Source: CALVJJ01 sp045538425
GTDB lineage: Bacteria > Bacillota > Clostridia > Christensenellales > UBA1242
Direction of reading: 5' to 3'
NCBI GenBank assembly: GCA_045538425.1
Contig: JAZSRJ010000018.1
Span: 1 to 24,191 of the forward strand
Length of the DNA stretch: 24,191 bases
Within the stretch, counting starts at the first letter, position 1. Every line of letters begins with the position of its first letter. The position numbers and the translations under genes were made by a program. The notes under the pieces were generated by a model. That model did not search any database. It was not told where the DNA came from and saw only the letters and a program-made list of their open reading frames with translations. This document shows, in pieces, positions 1-8,149 of the stretch.

Positions 1-1064
1 GTATCTTTATCCTTGACCCGGAAAACGAGTATGAGTATCTTTGTAAGCACTTAGGTGGTAAAAATATTGACGTTGGTAATAGTACAAGTGGTATCTTCAA
101 TCCATTCCATATCTATGGATCATTGAAAGAAGAAGAAGGTGAGGGAGATGATTCCTTTAATGGACACTTGCAGTTCTTGGAACAATTCTTTAGAGTTATT
201 ATGCCAGGACTCAATAGTGACTCTTTCGAAATCCTAAACTCTCTTGTAATTCAAGCATATGCGTTGAAAGGAATTGATCCTACAACACCAATCGAACCTT
301 TACAACCAGAAGATTTTCCAATATTTGATGACCTTATGACAGTGATCAAATCTAATATAGAATCTGTTAAAGACGAATATCTTCAAAAGAACTTACAAAT
401 TATTAAAGTGTATATTGAGAAGTTCTCAACCGGTGGTCGTAACTCCAACCTATGGAATGGTCCAACCAGTATCGTAACCAATGAAAACTTCGTATGTTTT
501 AACTTCCGTAACTTGGTTGGTAACCGTAACGATATGATTACCAATGCACAGATGTTGTTGGTATTTAAGTACCTAGACAACGAAATCATGAAAAACATGG
601 ACTTTAACAAAAAGTACTTTGCACACTTGGATGCTGATGATGAGCAAAGTTATCGTCGTATTATTGTAGCGGTTGACGAGGCCCACGTCTTCATTAACCC
701 AAAATATCCAGTTGCACTTGACTTTATGGCTAACATGGCAAAACGTATCAGAAAGTATCATGGAATGCAAATTATTATTACTCAAAACATTAAAGACTTC
801 GTCGGTAGTGAAGAAATTGCTCGTCAATCTACCGCGATTATTAACGCCTGTCAGTATAGTATGATCTTTGGTCTGGCACCAAATGACGTTACGGACTTGC
901 TCAACTTGTATCGTAATGCGGGTGGTATCAACGACGAGGAAAAAGACCAAATCGTAACATCTCCTCGTGGACAATGTTTCTTAATTACAAGTCCAACCAA
1001 TCGTACATTGGTACGTATCGAGGCATTGCATACGGTTGTGGCGTTGTTCTCTAGAGATGAATAA
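1..1064 (+). CDS. VirB4/TraG-like conjugation-type ATPase, C-terminal part (5' end cut by window)
   Basis: The open frame runs in from the left edge (codon phase starts at base 3), so the TTG at 123 is not the start. The first visible residues, FILDPENEYEYLCKHLGG, followed by the GIFNPFHI block near bases 99-116, match the region after Walker A in VirB4/TraE/TraG P-loop ATPases. Walker B is RIIVAVDEAH with the acidic pair D-E at bases 675-680. The downstream IIITQNIKDF block matches the conserved Gln motif of this family. Such proteins power type IV secretion or conjugation as membrane-associated hexamers. Walker A must lie outside the window. No T4SS partner is recognisable here, so conjugation is not shown. 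Arginine is mainly CGT here (11 CGT against 3 AGA in 123-1064), unlike the AGA-rich genes that follow. The family call is confident; the biological role is not. Confidence 0.85.
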   Translation, partial: IFILDPENEYEYLCKHLGGKNIDVGNSTSGIFNPFHIYGSLKEEEGEGDDSFNGHLQFLEQFFRVIMPGLNSDSFEILNSLVIQAYALKGIDPTTPIEPLQPEDFPIFDDLMTVIKSNIESVKDEYLQKNLQIIKVYIEKFSTGGRNSNLWNGPTSIVTNENFVCFNFRNLVGNRNDMITNAQMLLVFKYLDNEIMKNMDFNKKYFAHLDADDEQSYRRIIVAVDEAHVFINPKYPVALDFMANMAKRIRKYHGMQIIITQNIKDFVGSEEIARQSTAIINACQYSMIFGLAPNDVTDLLNLYRNAGGINDEEKDQIVTSPRGQCFLITSPTNRTLVRIEALHTVVALFSRDE

Positions 1065-1090
1065 AAGAATTGCGAAAGCAGTTCTTTTTT
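1065..1090 (+). terminator. Rho-independent terminator after the VirB4-like gene
   Basis: A 9-bp stem AAGAATTGC/GCAGTTCTT (one G-T wobble) with a GAAA tetraloop is followed by a U run. It begins at the base after the stop codon. Confidence 0.88.
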
Positions 1091-1128
1091 CTTGTTAATA
1101 TAATAGTTTTGACAACAATATACCATAT

Positions 1129-1155
1129 TTTGACAAAAACATAATTTTTGTCAAA
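1129..1155. repeat. Perfect 11-bp inverted repeat, operator-like
   Basis: TTTGACAAAAA and TTTTTGTCAAA flank the 5-nt spacer CATAA. The left arm is preceded by a direct copy of TTTTGACAA at 1107-1115, exactly 21 bp upstream of the copy at 1128-1136. A further TTGTCA lies at 1156-1161. There is no U run, so it is not a typical terminator. It lies about 85 bases upstream of the promoter for the 318-aa gene. Confidence 0.5.
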
Positions 1156-1238
1156 TTGTCATTGTGTATCTAGAATGTGGACTGTTATATCTTTGTTATT
1201 TTGTATTATTATTTTTATAAATAAATAGAAATATGACA

Positions 1239-1267
1239 TTGATTTTTTATCTTCTTTGTGGTACAAT
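1239..1267 (+). promoter_or_regulatory. Sigma-A-type promoter for the 318-aa/975-aa operon
   Basis: TTGATT (1239-1244), 17-bp spacer, TACAAT (1262-1267), placed 40 bases before the start codon. Confidence 0.7.
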
Positions 1268-1307
1268 ATAGTAACTATATGGGGAAAATATAAGGGGAAA
1301 TTGAAAA

Positions 1308-2264
1308 ATGGAAAAGACAAAAGTAAAAGAAAAAGATGTTGTACAAGAAGCAGAGAATATGCCTATTGTGGAAGTGGATTATGAAAGGGCTCTTCATCAA
1401 CTAGTTGAACATGGTGGAAAAGAGTTTCAAAACGTATTTCACAATCTAGACTTTTACAAAAGTTTGGACCAAGAAAAATTGGCTCTTAATAAGGCAGTTG
1501 TGAAAGAGTTTCACCAAAGTCTCAATATTCAGTTTGTCGGTTCTAATATGAATACTTATGTGACAGAAGATTGTGCGAGATATATTTTGACTACTAAGAA
1601 AAAAGACTTCGATGCATTTTGTGTAGAAGAATATGAAAAACATGATGTGCAAGAAAGTTTTTTAAGATTGTTTATCAATTCGACATTGTCTTTAGTTAGA
1701 ACAGGGATCATGCAAGATATTAAGAGAGAAGCATATGAAGAAAAGTATCAAGAGATTTTGCAAAGTCGTTATGGGGTGACAACTGCGGAAACTTTGAACT
1801 ATGATGAACAACAAGAATTCAAAAGTCTTATGGAACTTGCTGATACACCTGATATGTATAAAGAAAAAATCAATGATTACGAAATGGTGATTCTAGATGC
1901 TATTATGAAGTTGAAAGTGCATTTTGTAGATGGCGAACCAACTTTTGATAATAGTTATTACGATAACGGAGAAGAGAAGAAAGAGTATGTCTATCAATAT
2001 ATTCCAATGAGAGAGATTAGACACAAAATCATGGAAGAATTGAAAAAGACCAATGTGCTACTCAATTCAGTAACCACAAAAGAAAAAATCGGCGAACTAC
2101 TAGGATCAGTAGAGTTCCGTGAAAACTTCAAACAATGTTGTAAAGGTTTTGATCGCTACTTTATGGTTCCACTCTATGCAGATACTAGAGTGAGAGCAAT
2201 TATTAAAGAACAAAACCTAAATAACCTTGACCAATTATTACAAATGAACATTGAGGAGGAATAA
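1308..2264 (+). CDS. Unrecognised 318-aa helical cytoplasmic protein
   Basis: I do not recognise the family. The ATG at 1308 follows AAGGGG at 1292-1297. The product is mostly charged and predicted helical by eye, with no signal peptide, membrane segment or metal motif. It ends in a short acidic tail (NIEEE). The final codons contain the GAGGAGGA ribosome binding site of the next gene, whose ATG begins two bases after the stop, so the two are translationally coupled and probably work together. Codon use is AGA-rich for arginine, unlike the upstream ATPase. It has its own promoter and is separated from the ATPase by a terminator, so shared function with the ATPase is only positional. Confidence 0.85.
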   Translation: MEKTKVKEKDVVQEAENMPIVEVDYERALHQLVEHGGKEFQNVFHNLDFYKSLDQEKLALNKAVVKEFHQSLNIQFVGSNMNTYVTEDCARYILTTKKKDFDAFCVEEYEKHDVQESFLRLFINSTLSLVRTGIMQDIKREAYEEKYQEILQSRYGVTTAETLNYDEQQEFKSLMELADTPDMYKEKINDYEMVILDAIMKLKVHFVDGEPTFDNSYYDNGEEKKEYVYQYIPMREIRHKIMEELKKTNVLLNSVTTKEKIGELLGSVEFRENFKQCCKGFDRYFMVPLYADTRVRAIIKEQNLNNLDQLLQMNIEEE

Positions 2265-2265
2265 T

Positions 2266-5193
2266 ATGGCAGAAGTAAAACCTATTGTAAAAAAAGCAAT
2301 TGAGAAATCAGTGACCGCAATGAACACTCGTGCTGTTTGGGCTGGACATTTGCAACTTAATGAATTACAAAAGAAAAACGTTGCAAAGATCATAGAAGCA
2401 TTGCAAAAAGATGATGCTTTAGACAAAATGGATCTTTTGCTTGCTGGACAAGATAAGTTTGGGGTGTCCACAACTAGTCCTATTATGCTAGAAACTCTTG
2501 AAAAGTTGGCTGATCAGTTGAGTCAAGGTGTAACAAGTGAAATAGAAAATCAAGTTGCCAAAATTGTTTTGGAAAAATATGCTGAGACAGAAATGACTGA
2601 CGAACAAGTCAATGCGGAATTGGAAAATGTGGTAAAACAACTTGCTAGTGCGGATATTGATGTCTTTATTGATACAGAAAAGCATAATGACAAAACTTTA
2701 TCAGAAACAATCAAAGAAGTTACTTCAAGCAAAATAAAAGGTAGTAAAGAGCATCACAAACAACTAGGGGACTCTATTGAAGCATTGAAAGAAAAATATA
2801 GAGACGCTAGAAATGCTTATTTGAAACAATTGGTAGGGGATGTGGAGTATACTGCATTTGAAACAGAAGATAAAGAATTGAAAGAGGCATGGGATGCATT
2901 GCTAGAATTGGATCTAGAATTGAAAGCAAAACCAATGTCTTTAACATCTAGTATCTTTGTGAAATTGAATAATGATTATAATAACATGTTGTTGTTTTCT
3001 CAAGAAGCACAACAAGAGTTTGCTCAAATTTTGGCTTTGGAAGGCAATGTTAATGGTATTATGGATGATTACAACAAGCATAAAGATGCTATGAAGAGTG
3101 CAGATGTAATCGAACCTGTAACAAGTTCTATTGCAACTTTTCAAAAAATGGAAGAAACTAGTAAGAGTTTGTGTACATTTTTTGTTACCTCACTTGGTAT
3201 TGATGATGTCAAGTACAATTTGACGGATATGCAAAAAGAACTTAATATCAATGAAGAATATTTTAATGAAAAGGTAGAATCTTATTGTAAAGGAAAGTAT
3301 GTTGCTGATGATTCAACTAAAGATCCATTAACACTAGCAACTATGAGTAGCAAACAAAAACATGATTTTGTAACAAACTTATTTTATGATATTCTTGTTA
3401 ACCAATCAGAAAAAGAATCTCAAAATTTGATTACACATTTGTACACAAAGACAAGAAGTTTGTTTAGTACAAAAAATAGTGACCCACTTAACAAACAATT
3501 TGCGAACATTCAAAAAATTATGAATAGCCAAATTGGGAAATCTAGAGCATTAAAAGAAGCATTGAAAAAGAATATTTTAGAGATGGTGAGAGGGCGAGTC
3601 TTTACCAAAGAAGAAAGCGAACAATTGGTAGAACTAGCAAAACCTTTGATGACAGAAAAAGAATTGAATTTAACAACAGAACTTACAGTGCAATACCAAC
3701 AAGACAATACGCAAGATGTTGAATTGGGGGATTGGAGTGTAAAATCCAATGTTTTGCAAGAATGGTATAAAAAACATAAACAAAAAAATAGTTCATTAAG
3801 AAAAATGTCAAGTTGGTTTGGAGATAAAGCAACATTTTTCTTAAAAAGCAGTCTATACAATGAAAGATTAGATAATAAGTTAAAAAGACAACATCAAGCA
3901 GAGTATGATCAAAAGTTGGAAACAATTAAAGAAGCAGAAAAAACAACTTTCAATACAATGGAAAAACTCGGCACAAAAGAAGAATTTAGTATTATTCCTG
4001 ATAATGATATGAGATTGTTTTATTTCTATGACGGTATGACATATACTGAAGCAAAAACCTTGATTTTAACTGATCTTTCTAAAGTTGCAGATAAATCAGA
4101 GTTTGTTTTCAAAATGAATCTTTTGTCTACTCTATCAAGATTTAGTCATGCAGATAAATATATTAAAAAAGAAATTAATGCACAAGTTATGAATGCACAA
4201 TCTATTTTAACACCGGACCAAATAGAAGCGTTAGCAGATAACCTTAAGATGGCTGTTAAGGATGGTAAAGTTGATCAATTGGAATTCGATAATAAAGTAA
4301 AACTATTACAAGTTTTAGCGGCAAGCAACGAGAATTGTGCGAATGTTTATAAGCAATTTGAAAAGATTGACGCTAAAAAGAAACTGATTTATGACAATGC
4401 AGTCAAACGCATTAAAGAATTAAAAGATGATCCTGGTATCTATTTTAATTTTGAAGAAGAATTGAAAAATCTTATGATGGCTTCAGGGGAAGAAATTGTT
4501 GTTGATGGCTATGTTGTGGATTTCAAACAATATGTAGGGTTGATGGGGCAATTGTGGGAAGAAAAATTTGCTACAATGCCAGCTGATCAAAGAAAGGATG
4601 ATAAGAATTTTTCAGAGCAAGTCTTGTTTGATGCAGGTGTTGCATTAAGAGATCAAAAAGCAATGCTTTCTATTGACAAATTGGAAGATATTTTGAAACT
4701 TCTAATGGAAGAATGCCATAGCACAAAAGAAGAAGATATTATCAAACTACTTCAAGAAAAAATTGCTAATGCGGAATCAATAGAAGATAACATTAAGAAA
4801 AACACAGAAAAGTCAAAATGGAATTTGTATCTTAGAAAATTAAAAAATCTTACCACTGAAGAAAAGATTAAGTTGCATGGAGATATTCGTTATCAATACA
4901 AAGAAACAGAAGTTACAACCATCAATCAATTTGTTCAATCGATTATGCAAAATTTAGGGCGTGAGATTGTTGTGAATAATCAAGCAAAAACCTATGAAAT
5001 GACTGTTGCGGGATTGCTTGAGTATATCAAAGATCAAGAAAAAGCAGGAAATAATTATGGTGTTTTTGCTACTCAATTAAAAGCAATGAAACCAGAAGAT
5101 GTGCTTAATATTATGAAATTGTATAATGCAAAAGTAAAGATAGGTGACATTGTAGTTGAAGCGGAAGAAGAAACGGAAGCTTCTGAAGATTAA
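2266..5193 (+). CDS. Unrecognised 975-aa all-helical protein
   Basis: The ATG at 2266 is preferred over the in-frame TTG at 2251 because GAGGAGGA (2253-2260) sits just before it. The 975-residue product is rich in Lys, Glu, Gln and Leu with long stretches of predicted helix, no hydrophobic segment long enough to cross a membrane, no signal peptide and no recognised catalytic motif. The C-terminus is very acidic (VEAEEETEASED). It is coupled to the 318-aa gene upstream. The size and helical content suggest a scaffold or filament-like structural protein, but that is inference only. No frameshift or internal stop is seen and no homologue is recognised. Confidence 0.85.
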   Translation: MAEVKPIVKKAIEKSVTAMNTRAVWAGHLQLNELQKKNVAKIIEALQKDDALDKMDLLLAGQDKFGVSTTSPIMLETLEKLADQLSQGVTSEIENQVAKIVLEKYAETEMTDEQVNAELENVVKQLASADIDVFIDTEKHNDKTLSETIKEVTSSKIKGSKEHHKQLGDSIEALKEKYRDARNAYLKQLVGDVEYTAFETEDKELKEAWDALLELDLELKAKPMSLTSSIFVKLNNDYNNMLLFSQEAQQEFAQILALEGNVNGIMDDYNKHKDAMKSADVIEPVTSSIATFQKMEETSKSLCTFFVTSLGIDDVKYNLTDMQKELNINEEYFNEKVESYCKGKYVADDSTKDPLTLATMSSKQKHDFVTNLFYDILVNQSEKESQNLITHLYTKTRSLFSTKNSDPLNKQFANIQKIMNSQIGKSRALKEALKKNILEMVRGRVFTKEESEQLVELAKPLMTEKELNLTTELTVQYQQDNTQDVELGDWSVKSNVLQEWYKKHKQKNSSLRKMSSWFGDKATFFLKSSLYNERLDNKLKRQHQAEYDQKLETIKEAEKTTFNTMEKLGTKEEFSIIPDNDMRLFYFYDGMTYTEAKTLILTDLSKVADKSEFVFKMNLLSTLSRFSHADKYIKKEINAQVMNAQSILTPDQIEALADNLKMAVKDGKVDQLEFDNKVKLLQVLAASNENCANVYKQFEKIDAKKKLIYDNAVKRIKELKDDPGIYFNFEEELKNLMMASGEEIVVDGYVVDFKQYVGLMGQLWEEKFATMPADQRKDDKNFSEQVLFDAGVALRDQKAMLSIDKLEDILKLLMEECHSTKEEDIIKLLQEKIANAESIEDNIKKNTEKSKWNLYLRKLKNLTTEEKIKLHGDIRYQYKETEVTTINQFVQSIMQNLGREIVVNNQAKTYEMTVAGLLEYIKDQEKAGNNYGVFATQLKAMKPEDVLNIMKLYNAKVKIGDIVVEAEEETEASED

Positions 5194-5199
5194 AAAGTC

Positions 5200-5228
5200 T
5201 TGACAAGTCGCTCTATTAGGTATACAAT
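5200..5228 (+). promoter_or_regulatory. Strong promoter for the 171-aa/79-aa operon
   Basis: TTGACA (5200-5205), 17-bp spacer, TACAAT (5223-5228), starting seven bases after the stop of the 975-aa gene. No terminator separates them, so some read-through is likely. Confidence 0.85.
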
Positions 5229-5263
5229 GAAATAGGTAATGAAATAAAAAATGGGAAAAGAAA

Positions 5264-5779
5264 ATGTACGAGTTTAAGAGTTATTACGAATTCGTGCCAA
5301 CCAATGTTATCAAAACAGACTTGTACTATGCGATTAAGAATGAAGTGGCGCATTATTTTCAAGATGCGTATCTTAGAAAATTGGATAGTTTGAGCGAAAC
5401 ATATAGTGAATATGCGTCAGCGGTGATTGGCAGGCAAGCTAATGTACTCTCTCGTGTTGCTTCTTATATGAATGATATTAAAGTTGGTACGATTGCACAA
5501 TATGTAACATACTTCAATCGCAATTTTAATAAGGCGATCTTTAGTCAAAGTTACATTACAGAAACACAAAATACCATGCGTTGTTTGATGAAAATTGATA
5601 CACTGATCAATCGATTGGTAATTGATATGGTTGTCAAATTAGCCAATGCAACAGCAGGGGTGAGTGATCCTTACATTATTGTGGCTAGTTATTTTGAACT
5701 GGAGCCAAATCGTAAACAATATCAAAATTTTGAACTATTTTTAACTGCTTGTGAAAAAGTAGTTGGTGAAATTATCTAG
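5264..5779 (+). CDS. Unrecognised 171-aa protein
   Basis: The start is the ATG at 5264, behind a weak GGGAAAAG purine tract. The product is mixed polar and helical, with no clear membrane segment; the stretch LINRLVIDMVVKLANATAG is an amphipathic helix by eye. No motif or family is recognised. The stop overlaps the AGGAGG ribosome binding site (5778-5783) of the 79-aa gene, so the two are coupled. A strong promoter lies directly upstream. It could be a small subunit of the same assembly as the 975-aa protein, but only position supports this. Confidence 0.8.
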   Translation: MYEFKSYYEFVPTNVIKTDLYYAIKNEVAHYFQDAYLRKLDSLSETYSEYASAVIGRQANVLSRVASYMNDIKVGTIAQYVTYFNRNFNKAIFSQSYITETQNTMRCLMKIDTLINRLVIDMVVKLANATAGVSDPYIIVASYFELEPNRKQYQNFELFLTACEKVVGEII

Positions 5780-5791
5780 GAGGGGCTAATT

Positions 5792-6031
5792 ATGAACATG
5801 AATGCTCAAAACATGAAAAACCAATATGAATTTATCGAGCACGTATTATTGCATGTTGATTTTACAGAAAAACAACAAGTAATCGATTATGCTGAAAAAT
5901 TGGTTAAGGCACTTGATAAAGTAGAAAATGTTGATATGCAACATAGAGAAGTGTTTGAAAATGGTCTAAAAAGTCTAAAAGATTTGACTCTAGCTCAAAT
6001 GAAAGACTTGAAAAATGTTATTAATGAATAA
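5792..6031 (+). CDS. Unrecognised 79-aa small protein
   Basis: A short ORF supported by a very strong ribosome binding site (AGGAGGGG, 5778-5785) and by a terminator directly after its stop. The sequence is a run of predicted helices with many Lys, Glu and Met residues; the C-terminal half (GLKSLKDLTLAQMKDLKNV) looks like an amphipathic helix. There is no signal peptide or cysteine. It closes the 171-aa/79-aa operon. Function unknown. Confidence 0.8.
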   Translation: MNMNAQNMKNQYEFIEHVLLHVDFTEKQQVIDYAEKLVKALDKVENVDMQHREVFENGLKSLKDLTLAQMKDLKNVINE

Positions 6032-6037
6032 TAAAAG

Positions 6038-6070
6038 AAAACATATGTCTTATAGGACATATGTTTTTTT
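6038..6070 (+). terminator. Terminator of the 171-aa/79-aa operon
   Basis: ACATATGTC (6041-6049) pairs with GACATATGT (6056-6064), extended by A-T pairs, with a U run to 6070. Confidence 0.9.
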
Positions 6071-6101
6071 GTTAAATGAAATGCACTATGTTATGAATGA
6101 T

Positions 6102-6128
6102 AAAAAACCACGACGAAATCGTGGTTTT
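6102..6128 (-). terminator. Terminator of fba (minus strand)
   Basis: Stem AAAACCACGA (6104-6113)/TCGTGGTTTT (6119-6128) with a 5-nt loop, just beyond the fba stop at 6131. Read on the minus strand it ends in a U run. Confidence 0.9.
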
Positions 6129-6130
6129 CT

Positions 6131-7060
6131 TTATTTTGCTTGACCGCTACTGCCAAAGACATTTTTCATTTTGTCTTTGATAACTTGTTTCATGTTATCC
6201 ATTGCATAAGTATTATATTTTCGTTGGTCAATTTCGTTTGGATGAAGAGCAAGATATTCTCTAATGCTTGCAGTATAAGTTAATCTAAGATCAGTATCAA
6301 CATTGATTTTGCAGACATTATGTGTGCATGCTTCTGCGAGTAAATGTTCTGGAACACCATTAGCAGAATTTAATTCTGCACCATATTGTTCGGCAAGTTT
6401 GACATATTGTTGTGGGACAGAACTAGCACCATGCAACACAATAGGGGTGGTAGGGAGGAGTTGTTCAATTGCTTGTAGGATATCGAAACGAAGAACTGCT
6501 TCTCCTTTGAATTTGTGTGGTCCATGACTTGTACCTATTGCAACGGCTAGACTATCACATCCGGTAGACTGAACAAAATGATATGCATCTTTTGGATTGG
6601 TATAACGAGCATCATCACTAGTGGCAGATACTTCATCTTCTATACCAGCAAGTACCCCAAGTTCTGCTTCAACCGTGACATTGTGAAGGTGTGCATAGTC
6701 TACGACTTCTTTTGTATAACGGATATTATCTTCCATTGCTAGACTAGATCCATCAAACATAACATTGGTATAGCCCAAATCGATGGCTTTTTTGCAATCT
6801 TCTACTGTTTTACCATGATCAAGATTGAGGACAACGGGGATAGGTAAGTGATCACACATTGCTTTTACAAGAGGAACAATGTTGTTTTCTCCCATATATT
6901 TCATTGCACTCGTACTGGTTTGGATAATGACAGGGCTATTTTCTTCTACTGCACTTTCTAATATTGCTTTCAATCCTTCTAAATTAACAAAATTGAATGC
7001 ACCAATGGCATATTGATTTTGTAGCGCATGTTGTAGTACTTCTTTACTATTAACTAACAT
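6131..7060 (-). CDS. fba: Class II fructose-1,6-bisphosphate aldolase
   Basis: Cytoplasmic Zn-dependent aldolase that splits fructose-1,6-bisphosphate into dihydroxyacetone phosphate and glyceraldehyde-3-phosphate. The start is the ATG at 7060, with AAGGAG at 7067-7072; an upstream in-frame ATG at 7126 would add 22 residues unlike the family and is rejected. The product has 309 aa, usual for the family. Visible motifs: LNLDHGKT with catalytic D81 and Zn ligand H82, MFDGSS (101-106), VEAELG (130-135), GTSHGPHK with H179, and VLHGASS with H210. The C-terminal NVDTDLRL block is typical. It is the only minus-strand gene, divergent from the GT2-like gene, with its own promoter and terminator. gapA lies nearby on the opposite strand. 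Confidence 0.97.
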   Translation of the reverse strand: MLVNSKEVLQHALQNQYAIGAFNFVNLEGLKAILESAVEENSPVIIQTSTSAMKYMGENNIVPLVKAMCDHLPIPVVLNLDHGKTVEDCKKAIDLGYTNVMFDGSSLAMEDNIRYTKEVVDYAHLHNVTVEAELGVLAGIEDEVSATSDDARYTNPKDAYHFVQSTGCDSLAVAIGTSHGPHKFKGEAVLRFDILQAIEQLLPTTPIVLHGASSVPQQYVKLAEQYGAELNSANGVPEHLLAEACTHNVCKINVDTDLRLTYTASIREYLALHPNEIDQRKYNTYAMDNMKQVIKDKMKNVFGSSGQAK

Positions 7061-7082
7061 ATTTGACTCCTTATGATACTTA

Positions 7083-7111
7083 ATTGTAACTTTTTTTAAG
7101 CATTTTTGCAA
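7083..7111 (-). promoter_or_regulatory. fba promoter (minus strand)
   Basis: Read on the minus strand: TTGCAA (7111-7106), 17-bp spacer, TACAAT (7088-7083), 22 bases before the ATG. Confidence 0.75.
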
Positions 7112-7138
7112 ATGATATATCAACAACGATAAAAATAA

Positions 7139-7167
7139 TTGCTAAAATAGAAAAAAAAGTGTACAAT
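7139..7167 (+). promoter_or_regulatory. Promoter of the GT2-like gene, divergent from fba
   Basis: TTGCTA (7139-7144), 17-bp spacer, TACAAT (7162-7167), followed by AGGAG (7192-7196) and the ATG at 7202. Confidence 0.75.
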
Positions 7168-7201
7168 AGGTAGTAATGAATGATAGAGAATAGGAGAAAA
7201 A

Positions 7202-8092
7202 ATGAAATTAGGTTTTATTGTTCCTTTGATGACAGATTATGATGTAGAACAATCTTTTCATAATATTGAAAAAGCTTGTTTTGATTGTAAAGTAGATTTT
7301 GAAGTGATTTATGCTATCAATGCTAATCTAAATAGCGTATTTACCAAAGTAAGAGGTTTGCTTGTAGACAACAATAAAGTAAAAGCTTTTATGGTTGACC
7401 AATCTTTGACAGAACATCAATTGATTACTATAGCTATGGAAAAATGTGAACAATATGATGCAATTGTGATTTATTCTGGAAAAGAAGAGATTAATATTGA
7501 TGTTGTAAGAGCTTTTGTAACAAGTTGGCAAGCAGGCAACAAGATTGTTTATCTTAAAAAGGTATATACAGGTTTCAAAAAAGTCATGGTGGCTATTAGA
7601 GATTTCTTTTATCTAGCAGGCCTTCGATTTGTTGGGTTGTATAAAGATTATTTAGCGGAAAATGATATTCAGTTGCTTGATCGAGATGTTGTGATTACCA
7701 TCAATCAGTTACCAGCTAAAAATCAACAATTAAGAACATTGGATTCTTTTGTTGGGTACAATGTTGATATGGTACACATGGAAGTCAATGCAAAACAAAA
7801 AGAAGATTCTGCCTATACTCCAAAGACCAAAAGTTATTTGACAGCGAAAGTATTGACAGTATTATTCTTATTGCTATCAGTAGTAGGACTGGGGGTAGGA
7901 TTGGTTTCTATTCCACTAAAACTTAATTTGCATATTGGTATACACATTGGACTAATAGCATCTTTTGTGGTTTGTGCAATTTTTGCCTTCTTGTTTAATG
8001 CAAAACGAAATCTTGCTTTGCGTGTGGGACAATTGATTGACGAATCTGCACTCAAAATTGCTAAAGAAAAATTAGAGAGATACAATTTTTAG
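7202..8092 (+). CDS. Degenerate glycosyltransferase family 2-like protein with C-terminal TM pair
   Basis: The 296-aa product has the layout of DPM1/GtrB-like GT2 enzymes: an N-terminal Rossmann-like start (KLGFIVPLM), a middle block AIRDFFYLAGLRFVGLYKDY leading to QLLDRDVV, which resembles the GT2 acceptor-side region, and two C-terminal membrane segments (about residues 218-238 and 245-266). The expected acidic signatures (an N-terminal VDDxS and a central DxD) are not visible; IVIYSGKEE occupies the place of the usual mDaD. It may therefore be inactive or bind something else. The gene has its own promoter and terminator. The GT2 link is by eye only; an unrelated membrane protein remains possible. 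Confidence 0.6.
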   Translation: MKLGFIVPLMTDYDVEQSFHNIEKACFDCKVDFEVIYAINANLNSVFTKVRGLLVDNNKVKAFMVDQSLTEHQLITIAMEKCEQYDAIVIYSGKEEINIDVVRAFVTSWQAGNKIVYLKKVYTGFKKVMVAIRDFFYLAGLRFVGLYKDYLAENDIQLLDRDVVITINQLPAKNQQLRTLDSFVGYNVDMVHMEVNAKQKEDSAYTPKTKSYLTAKVLTVLFLLLSVVGLGVGLVSIPLKLNLHIGIHIGLIASFVVCAIFAFLFNAKRNLALRVGQLIDESALKIAKEKLERYNF

Positions 8093-8104
8093 TATCTCTT
8101 TTTT
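8075..8104 (+). terminator. Terminator overlapping the end of the GT2-like CDS
   Basis: AGAGATAC (8076-8083) pairs with GTATCTCT (8092-8099) around an 8-nt loop that contains the stop codon; the U run goes to 8104. Confidence 0.85.
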
Positions 8105-8106
8105 GT

Positions 8107-8134
8107 TTGATTAAGAGGTTTTGGGGCATACTAT
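8107..8134 (+). promoter_or_regulatory. Promoter of the aminopeptidase-gapA operon
   Basis: TTGATT (8107-8112), 16-bp spacer, TACTAT (8129-8134), directly after the preceding terminator and 15 bases before the ATG. The leader is very short. Confidence 0.65.
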
Positions 8135-8149
8135 AGTAAGAGGTATAGT

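Noticed and set aside
573..974. 133-codon minus-strand frame opposite the VirB4-like gene
   Set aside because: Antisense shadow of conserved ATPase motifs, with no start signals.
1..6031. Integrative conjugative element
   Set aside because: Only one conjugation-type ATPase is visible, with no relaxase, integrase, attachment site or flanking repeats; housekeeping genes follow closely.
1308..6031. Phage structural module (tape measure or tail proteins)
   Set aside because: Long helical proteins can resemble tape measures, but there is no terminase, portal, capsid, holin or integrase nearby, and the genes have separate host-type promoters.
7061..7126. Upstream extension of fba to the ATG at 7126
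   Set aside because: The extra 22 residues are basic and unlike the family, cross the predicted fba promoter, and the ATG at 7060 has a strong AAGGAG.
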